DNA from: Helianthus annuus
Taxonomy: Eukaryota > Streptophyta > Magnoliopsida > Asterales > Asteraceae
Assembly (NCBI RefSeq): GCF_002127325.2
Contig: NC_035433.2
Coordinates: forward strand, 129,092,695-129,156,694
DNA: 64,000 bases
Direction: 5' to 3'
Of this stretch, positions 58,436-64,000 are shown piece after piece. The first letter of the stretch is position 1; each line of letters begins with the position of its first letter. The notes under the pieces were generated by a model, which was not told where the DNA came from, made no database searches, and saw only the letters and a program-made list of their open reading frames with translations. The translations under genes were made by a program, and so were the position numbers.

Positions 58436-59740
58436 TCATTTCTCTTCCATCTTTGTGAGTGATTCATTAATGTTATATGACAACAAAGATTTGGAAAAGT
58501 TATCTTCTAGTTCTAATCTATAGAGACCACCATCCAGAATACCAGTACCATAAAGAACAGAATCATAGAGGATAGAGAGTTTGCGATGACCATGGGAAAC
58601 AATAAAACCGTCCATGTCTAACTTTGGTCCTGATACAAGGTTCCGAGTTACCTCAGGAACATATAAGGTATCATAAAGTTTAATACATAAACCGATTTTC
58701 ATAACTAATTGTAATGTTCCAATGGCCTTCACTTCTAATTCTCGATCATCCCCAACCTTAAGCGTTCTTTGGTTTCTTTCCAGCTTCCGGATTGAAAGGA
58801 ATCCCTGAGTAGAATTGGTAACATGAACCATAGAACCAGAATCAAACCACCAAGAATTAGCAGGAACACTTAAATTATAGGACTCAAGTATCATAAAGTA
58901 ATCGTTACCTTTCTTAGCCAGCCACTCCTTAAAGTCAGGGCATTCCTTTTGCATGTGTCCTGTCTTTTTACAGAACTTGCAGCGGATACTGCCTAAGGAG
59001 TTCTTAGAGCTGGAAGGTGCACTTGTATTAGAATTAGGATTAGGCCTTTGGACTTTTGAAGCATCCTTCCTCTGATAATTGTTCTTCCTTTTCTTAGAAT
59101 TGGAGGTAGTGAAGTTTGCAACATCAGTAGTGTGATCCATCCTCATGCGCTCTTCCTCCTGTACGCACATGGCGACCAGTTCACTCATTGTCCACTTGTC
59201 CTTCTGAGTGTTGTAATTGATCTTGAATGCTTCAAAGGACGAAGGAAGCGAAGTGATGATAAAATGAACGAGGAAACCATCACTGATTTCCATTTCCAGC
59301 CCCTTCAGCTTATTGGCCATGGCATTCATCATCATGATGTGCTCGCGAATGCCGCTCCTCCCATCATACTTAGTAGTCACCAGCTTGAGAATAAGGGTAC
59401 TAGCGTGTGCTTTAGACGTCCCCTTGAACTGCGCCTCCACAGAAGCCAAGTAGGTTTTAGCATCTTCAGAATCAGGAATAGCTCCCCTGATAGTATAGCT
59501 TATGGACTGCTTCATAAACATGAGACACATGCGGTTACACCTAGTCCACTTTTCATGAAGTATCTGCTCAGCAGCAGTACTCTGAGTAGTAAGGTCCGCT
59601 GGCTTATTCTCCCTTAAAGCATAATCAAAATCCAGCAGCCCAAGCGTAAGCATGAGAGCATCCTTCCATGCAGCAAAGTTATCACCAGTCAAAGATGGAA
59701 TCCCCTGATTGGGCGCTGATATTGGAAATAAGATGAGCAA
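58436..59740 (-). CDS. Copia gag and protease
   Basis: Reads NQGIPSLTGDNFAAWKDALM, the usual copia gag N-terminus (UBN2-like), then a nucleocapsid knuckle CKFCKKTGHMQKEC and protease WWFDSGSMVHVTN (DSG). It ends EEK-TGA at 58436, in the same frame as the integrase part. Oddly, the open frame has no ATG before the N-terminal family motif: it begins after a TAG near 59765, so initiation would need a spliced leader (an ATATCAG acceptor-like site lies just upstream of APNQG), a non-AUG codon, or the ATG is lost. Confidence 0.88.
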   Translation of the reverse strand: MLILFPISAPNQGIPSLTGDNFAAWKDALMLTLGLLDFDYALRENKPADLTTQSTAAEQILHEKWTRCNRMCLMFMKQSISYTIRGAIPDSEDAKTYLASVEAQFKGTSKAHASTLILKLVTTKYDGRSGIREHIMMMNAMANKLKGLEMEISDGFLVHFIITSLPSSFEAFKINYNTQKDKWTMSELVAMCVQEEERMRMDHTTDVANFTTSNSKKRKNNYQRKDASKVQRPNPNSNTSAPSSSKNSLGSIRCKFCKKTGHMQKECPDFKEWLAKKGNDYFMILESYNLSVPANSWWFDSGSMVHVTNSTQGFLSIRKLERNQRTLKVGDDRELEVKAIGTLQLVMKIGLCIKLYDTLYVPEVTRNLVSGPKLDMDGFIVSHGHRKLSILYDSVLYGTGILDGGLYRLELEDNFSKSLLSYNINESLTKMEEK

Positions 59741-59759
59741 AATTATGATACTAAGGAAG

Positions 59760-61133
59760 AAGTCCTAATGTGATCTAAGGGCACGTTAAACTAAGGCAGG
59801 CATAAATAATGACCATTTTACATTATGAAGCTGTGATAATGTCTATTACTAACATCAAAATAATAGACTTAGTTAAAAAATTCTACTTAAACGAAAACAA
59901 AACAGCTTTGGCCAGAAGTGTAATCATTTAAGCATATGTGCAAAGTGGTTGTAACAAATCAGCTTTGGCCAGAAATTGAAACAATCACTTTAGTCACGCA
60001 CTTGTTAAGTATGCCATCTATGAAAGAATTAAATCAGCTTTGGCCAGATATTAAAAGATTCATGCTTATGATGCACACTTAACATAGCTTTCGTAATACT
60101 TGAATGATAAGTAGATGTATGCAAGTCAGCTTTGGCCAGAAATGATACATCAGAAGCTCATTCAAGTTAAGCTATTTTGGTTTTGCAAAACATTACATTA
60201 TCTGATTCTGATTATTTAACTAATTAATTACAAAACCAATTATTTAATAGCAAACCACCCGTTAGCGCGGATCGAACTGCTTAATGAAGTAATAGGATTT
60301 CGGACAAGTCTTGACATTTTATGAACACTCATGATTTCGGATGCATTTCGGATGTATTTCGGATGATTTCGGATGAATGATTCCGGATGAAATATGCCTT
60401 GACATCATCCGAAATGGTTAATGCTTAGTCCGAAATAGTCAGTCCGAAATGATCCGTGATGGTCCGTAATGATCAGCTGTTGATCCGTAATGGGTTAACA
60501 ATGTTTATCCGGAATGATCAGATAGTTCCTGATCCGTAATGGATGAACAATGTTCATCCGGAATGATCATCCGAAATGTGTTCCTCAAACTGTCATATCC
60601 TTAATTTAGGCAGTTAATAATGATAAGATTTAAATCCGAAATCTTAGGGATTATGGGATTGAGTTTCTGTTTAAATATTAATTATACTTATCTGTTTATT
60701 TCGAAAATTATATCCATTAATAGAAAAACATATTTTCTATAATTTAATTAGATAAAATGGATCAAACAGGAACAAAAACACCCAATAATCCGAATTCATT
60801 CCAAAACTAAAGGAATTTTTCGAATTTAATCAAGAACTCATGATGAACCCTAAATCAGAAAATTCAAACATTCATCCGAAATCAAGACTGATGATTTCGG
60901 ATCAGTTATAATGGATGAATGTCTGATCCGTAATGGATCCGAGATGATCCGGAATGACATCTATTTCATCCGGAATGGCATCTCGGATACAATTATATGA
61001 AAACTTCATCCGTGATCCATCCGGAATGATATTTCGGATGGCAGAAAACGGATTCTGTTATAGTTTTCAAGTCTGTTTTCCAGATTTAATCCAGATTTTC
61101 GTATGCAAAAACAGAACCGACTAATCAACATAT
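59760..61133 (-). repeat. Copia leader with two families of short repeats
   Basis: CAGCTTTGGCCAGA occurs at 59903, 59960, 60035 and 60127. From 60340 to 61035, ATCCGTAATG, ATCCGGAATG and CCGAAATG variants recur some tens of times. No coding sequence. Confidence 0.85.
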
Positions 61134-61145
61134 GCTCTGATACCA
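61134..61145 (-). promoter_or_regulatory. Primer-binding site of the copia element
   Basis: On the minus strand TGGTATCAGAGC, exact match to the usual initiator tRNA-Met site, two bases from the LTR. Confidence 0.9.
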
Positions 61146-61147
61146 CA

Positions 61148-61578
61148 TGTTGGTTCAGTTCTGTTTATACATGAAGGAAAACAGTAAAACATACCTGTTA
61201 TAGCAGACAGGGCGTTGGAGAATCCAGTAATGGAGTTCGACATGCTTGTCATCGTGATCTGGTTCCTCCTTAGGGTGCTGACTGATGATGGGGACTTAGA
61301 AAACCGAAAAGGGTATCGGTTAGGAGAGGAGGTCGAATTATGATGTTATGGCTAATGGGGTGTGTAATTGTGTAACTGAGTAACCCCCTAAACTCCACAT
61401 AATTCTCCTTATATAAGCACCCAGGAGGAAACCCTAATTAGTTAATAAGGGTAATATGGTCCATCAACAATTACCAACTAATTATCTTAATAGGTTCTAA
61501 TATATTTCGATCTCTATAATGTAAATGATTATGATGGCTATAGATTAAATATTAATACATAATATATTTAATCTTACA
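61148..61578 (-). repeat. 5' LTR of the copia element
   Basis: 431 bases, same ends as the left copy. Differences seen: one in the GAAAAGGG run, one in CCTAAACTCC. Confidence 0.93.
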
Positions 61579-61849
61579 TTGCCTTCTTCCTTAAAGAACT
61601 GCACTATGCTGACACTACTTGATGTTGGAGAAAATAGCCTCTCAGGTCGCATACCTATGTGGATTGGAAAAAGCTTACTGGCGTTGCGTGTTCTTAGCTT
61701 AACAAACAACAGGTTTCATGGTAACTTTCCTACACACTTATGCAGGCTTTCCAACACGCAAATCTTGGATCTATCTGTAAACAATATCTCTGGAACCATA
61801 CCCAGATGCCTCAGCAACTTCAAAGGCATGACCGAAGGCATGAACGATG

Positions 61850-63206
61850 TGTTTAGTGAAAATGAGTTTTTCACTAAATATTTTGGACATCAATAATATT
61901 TATATATGTGTTGTATAAATAATTATTTATGGGTTTGTGTTCAAACTATGTCCAAATAGAGCTAAGATGAATGAGATATCGAAGCTTGAAGTTGTATGTT
62001 TGGAACAAACAAAGATGAGAAAGATGGATTGAGATTTGTCACCTTGTCCCACATAGGTGGAATGACAAAACTTAAAGTGGTATATAAGGAGGAGCACTCC
62101 TTGAAGGCAAACACTAGTGGGACCAAAGGGTGCACCGCACCTGCACATATGCGCGCGTGATGTGGGCTTTAAGCCCAATGAGGTGCGTTTTGAACTTCGC
62201 ACGCCGCCTTTGTATTTTTGCCCATGAGCGCATGGTCAGATACATGGCGGGTCCGCTTATAGCGCACCCTTGGGTGGCGTAGGTGGATGCCTTGGCATGG
62301 CGCATGGCGCACGTCATTGGCTATGGCGAAGACTGCAAGTGGCGCATGAATATGGATGGCACATAACCAGGTGGTGTCCTGGTATGCGTAGTGGCATCCA
62401 ATTAGCGCGGGTGCAAAAAGGTGTGTCTCCGCGGAAGCGTAGTGTAGGCTCAACTAAGGCGCGCCTGCATGCGCACTAGACCGTTCAAACCAGTCTACTT
62501 ACTAGAGAGTTAATGTTAGACGGTTTCCACTGGTGCCATAAGTTGAATGGCAGTTTTGTTTTTACTACCACTTAATATCCATTAATTTTGAGTTTAAACT
62601 CTTGTTATTACAAGATTAATTATCTTGTTAATTACAAGATTAATGACCTTGTTTATGACAAACATTAAGGGGTTGAATGAGTCTTGATGTATCTCTTTAT
62701 AAAATGAATATTGTTTATTCATTTGAGGATAAGGAAAGATACTCAAGAGCAATCTCTACATCTTATGAGATTTTAGAGAAGAGCATTCTCTAAATTATTC
62801 ACAACTTCATATTTCCATCAACAATTCTAAACACCCTGATACCCGGTGTGATCTCGGGCGTGAGTGCCATCTCCGGCAGTACACATACTGTTCCGGTTGT
62901 TGTACCCTGGGAGACAGACCGTCTGAGAGGAGGCGCGGAATCTGTTTTAAGGGAAGCGTGTCGAACACGTGCCTCAACCAAAAGCGTCAACCATATTTTG
63001 CTTGTCTTGCAGCGGAGTTTCGTACAAGAAGGTGTGGTTGCAGTTCTTCTAAAGACATCGACTTGGATCAAGATTGGTACAATTAAATTGTATATTACTT
63101 TTACTTACTTAGTTTATGTAACCGGTATTGTACTAGAATAGTTTCCCACAAATAACGATAGTCTCGTTATTATATATTTTAATAAAAAGTGAACCTAGTT
63201 CCTACA
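61850..63206 (+). mobile_element. 5' LTR of a further retrotransposon running off the window
   Basis: TGTTTAGTGAAAATGAG to AGTTCCTACA, alignable in blocks with the solo LTR at 16556-17917 (shared CACCTTGTCCCACAT, GAGCTAAGATGAATGAGATATCG, GGGAAGCGTGT.GAACACGTGC, TTCCTACA). CTCTTTATAAAATG at about 62692 is a TATA candidate and AATAAAAAG is near 63181. It interrupts the LRR gene, so its target duplication is predicted to be CGATG (61845-61849). It includes a GC-rich GCGCA-repeat zone (62140-62480). Confidence 0.75.
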
Positions 63207-63973
63207 ATCTTAAAACAGACTTTCGTGAAGATTGTTGCTACAATCTTAAATCCCTTCTCTATGAGAATTTAGGTTCACGAAAGTTAAAATTTTAATTGAG
63301 ATTTTGCTAAAATCTTATAAATATTTTGGGAAATATTTATTTAGTACAATGAGTCGGATTAATTTTGATGATTGGAGTACAATCTTTAATCCGAATACCG
63401 TGTTATAAAACCGTACAATTCGATTCAAGAAGATAATGGGTTTTGTTCATGTTTAGATAACACGAACTTTATACAAAAATTAATATGTATTTCGAATGGT
63501 TGGAATACTAATTTTTCTAATGAGCGAATTAGAAATTGGTAATTTTTGTAAGCCCATAAAATGTGTATGAACCATGGAAATTCTCTAAGGAGAATGTTAG
63601 ATGTAATTTGGTAAAATAATAGTGGTTTCAAATGTCTTAAAACACATATATTTTCTAATGAGTGTATTAGAAAATATTTATTTGACATTTATGTATTCTT
63701 ACACTTTGTTTTAAAACGGTTAGAAACTTTAATTGGTATATTAATTTTGGTTTCAAATGTCTTGAAATATATTGATTTTCTAATTAGCATATTAGAAAGT
63801 AATTATTTTATAAAATAACAAGTTTTAATATTTTCTAAGGAGCGTGTTAGAAATAAATGTTGATGTTGAAAGAATAACAAGATTAAAACTTTTTATCTCT
63901 AACGAGCGTGTTAGAATTTTATAGAATAATAAGTTTTAATATCATCTTTTATATCTAATGAGCGTGTTAGATA
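63204..63973 (+). other. Leader made of serial inverted repeats
   Basis: Downstream of the LTR no tRNA primer site is seen. Instead, inverted repeats follow each other: ACTTTCGTGAA/TTCACGAAAGT (63219, 63274) enclosing AAGATTGT-TGCT-ACAATCTT (63228-63247); AGATTTT-GCT-AAAATCT (63299-63315); ATAAATATTT-TGGG-AAATATTTAT (63317-63340); TCGGATTAA/TTAATCCGA (63354, 63386); CGTGTTAT/ATAACACG (about 63400, 63455). Then come seven TCTAA..TTAGA hairpins at 63515, 63584, 63651, 63777, 63832, 63898 and 63952, four of them with the loop AGCGTG. No coding potential. It may be a structured RNA leader of the retrotransposon. Confidence 0.8.
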
Positions 63974-64000
63974 CGATGATTGTGTAAAACTAACTTGTTA

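Larger units (their letters stand above)
54881..61578 (-). mobile_element. Full-length Ty1/copia element, TSD TTGCC, inside the receptor-like gene
   Basis: 431-base LTRs at 54881-55311 and 61148-61578 (element reads right to left, TGTAAGATT...CCAACA). Perfect flanks TTGCC (54876-54880, 61579-61583). I see two differences between the LTRs, so insertion is recent. Primer site next to the right LTR; long leader; gag-protease then integrase-RT-RNase H in copia order. An in-frame TGA separates the two coding parts. Confidence 0.95.
53560..61849 (+). pseudogene. LRR receptor-like protein (EIX2-like) split by two retrotransposons
   Basis: From ATG 53560: signal peptide (FRLFISISLLIYFICCISLV), the N-terminal cap CIESERKALLLLKKGF...SSWSS...ECCLWPGVGCSNRTGHVV, then LRRs of the LxxLxLSxNxLxGxIP type. 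Breaks: shift at about 53880; loss of part of the early LRRs and a stop near 54018; shift near 54340 (resumes LDLSENEFLGSLPDF). At 54880, inside RLTGELP|SSLKNC, a copia element (54881-61578) interrupts, duplicating TTGCC; LRRs resume at 61584 (CTMLTLLDVGENSLSGRIP). The gene is cut at 61849 by another LTR; the juxtamembrane and transmembrane part is not in the window. The family sits at the plasma membrane and detects fungal or other signals with SOBIR1-type partners. Confidence 0.88.

Noticed and set aside
1..64000. CRISPR array, bacterial operons or riboswitches
   Set aside because: Introns, plant gene families and plant transposons show this is nuclear plant DNA. The spaced repeats at 37-200 and 63515-63973 have irregular spacing or hairpin form and are not CRISPR.

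Overview
The window looks like plant nuclear DNA, and more specifically a eudicot that is probably a member of the daisy family (Asteraceae). The evidence is spliceosomal introns, a six-exon caleosin gene, an EIX-type receptor-like protein, Ty3/gypsy and Ty1/copia retrotransposons with initiator-Met-type primer sites, dense Tourist/hAT/Mutator miniature elements, and a Harbinger ORF1 of the kind annotated as NAM-associated protein in Asteraceae. The family assignment is inference. Only the caleosin looks intact; almost everything else is transposons, satellite DNA and broken gene pieces.

Layout. 1-16.1 kb: three terminal-inverted-repeat elements lie end to end, separated by short TA microsatellites. 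The middle one (about 12.5 kb if its ends are paired correctly) holds a composite 247-bp satellite with an internal orientation flip, a Mutator-type insertion with a 9-bp target duplication, and decayed exons resembling LIFEGUARD/BAX-inhibitor-like, GMP synthase, hAT-dimerisation and LINE proteins. 16.6-17.9 kb: a GC-rich solo LTR with a 5-bp target duplication. 18.1-23.1 kb: a caleosin/peroxygenase gene of 239 residues, whose 3.6-kb fourth intron contains MITEs, a Helitron end and inverted copies of the gene's own 3'-UTR. 23.6-29.2 kb: Tourist, hAT and Mutator-like foldback elements, then a Harbinger element carrying a broken ORF1 nested in another element. 29.4-41.4 kb: a decayed copia element riddled with insertions (Tourist, Mutator MITE, an island with FAR1-like and B3-domain gene remnants ending in a Helitron terminus). 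42.8-51.6 kb: a very young Ty3/gypsy chromovirus (LTRs differing at two observed sites, TSD TACAA) with a one-base frameshift in pol. 53.5-61.8 kb: an LRR receptor-like protein pseudogene split by a young Ty1/copia element (TSD TTGCC) and cut off by the 5' LTR of another retrotransposon, which runs off the window.

The most unusual signal is the last 0.8 kb. It is the leader downstream of that final LTR: a chain of short inverted repeats with a shared GAGCGTG-like loop, one stem with paired changes on both arms, a sequence at the LTR junction that can pair two ways, and no recognisable tRNA primer-binding site. Other points worth checking are the captured-gene content of the TA-flanked element, the self-complementary intron of the caleosin gene, the paired 37-bp palindromes in the gypsy LTR, and the in-frame TGA separating gag and pol of the copia element.
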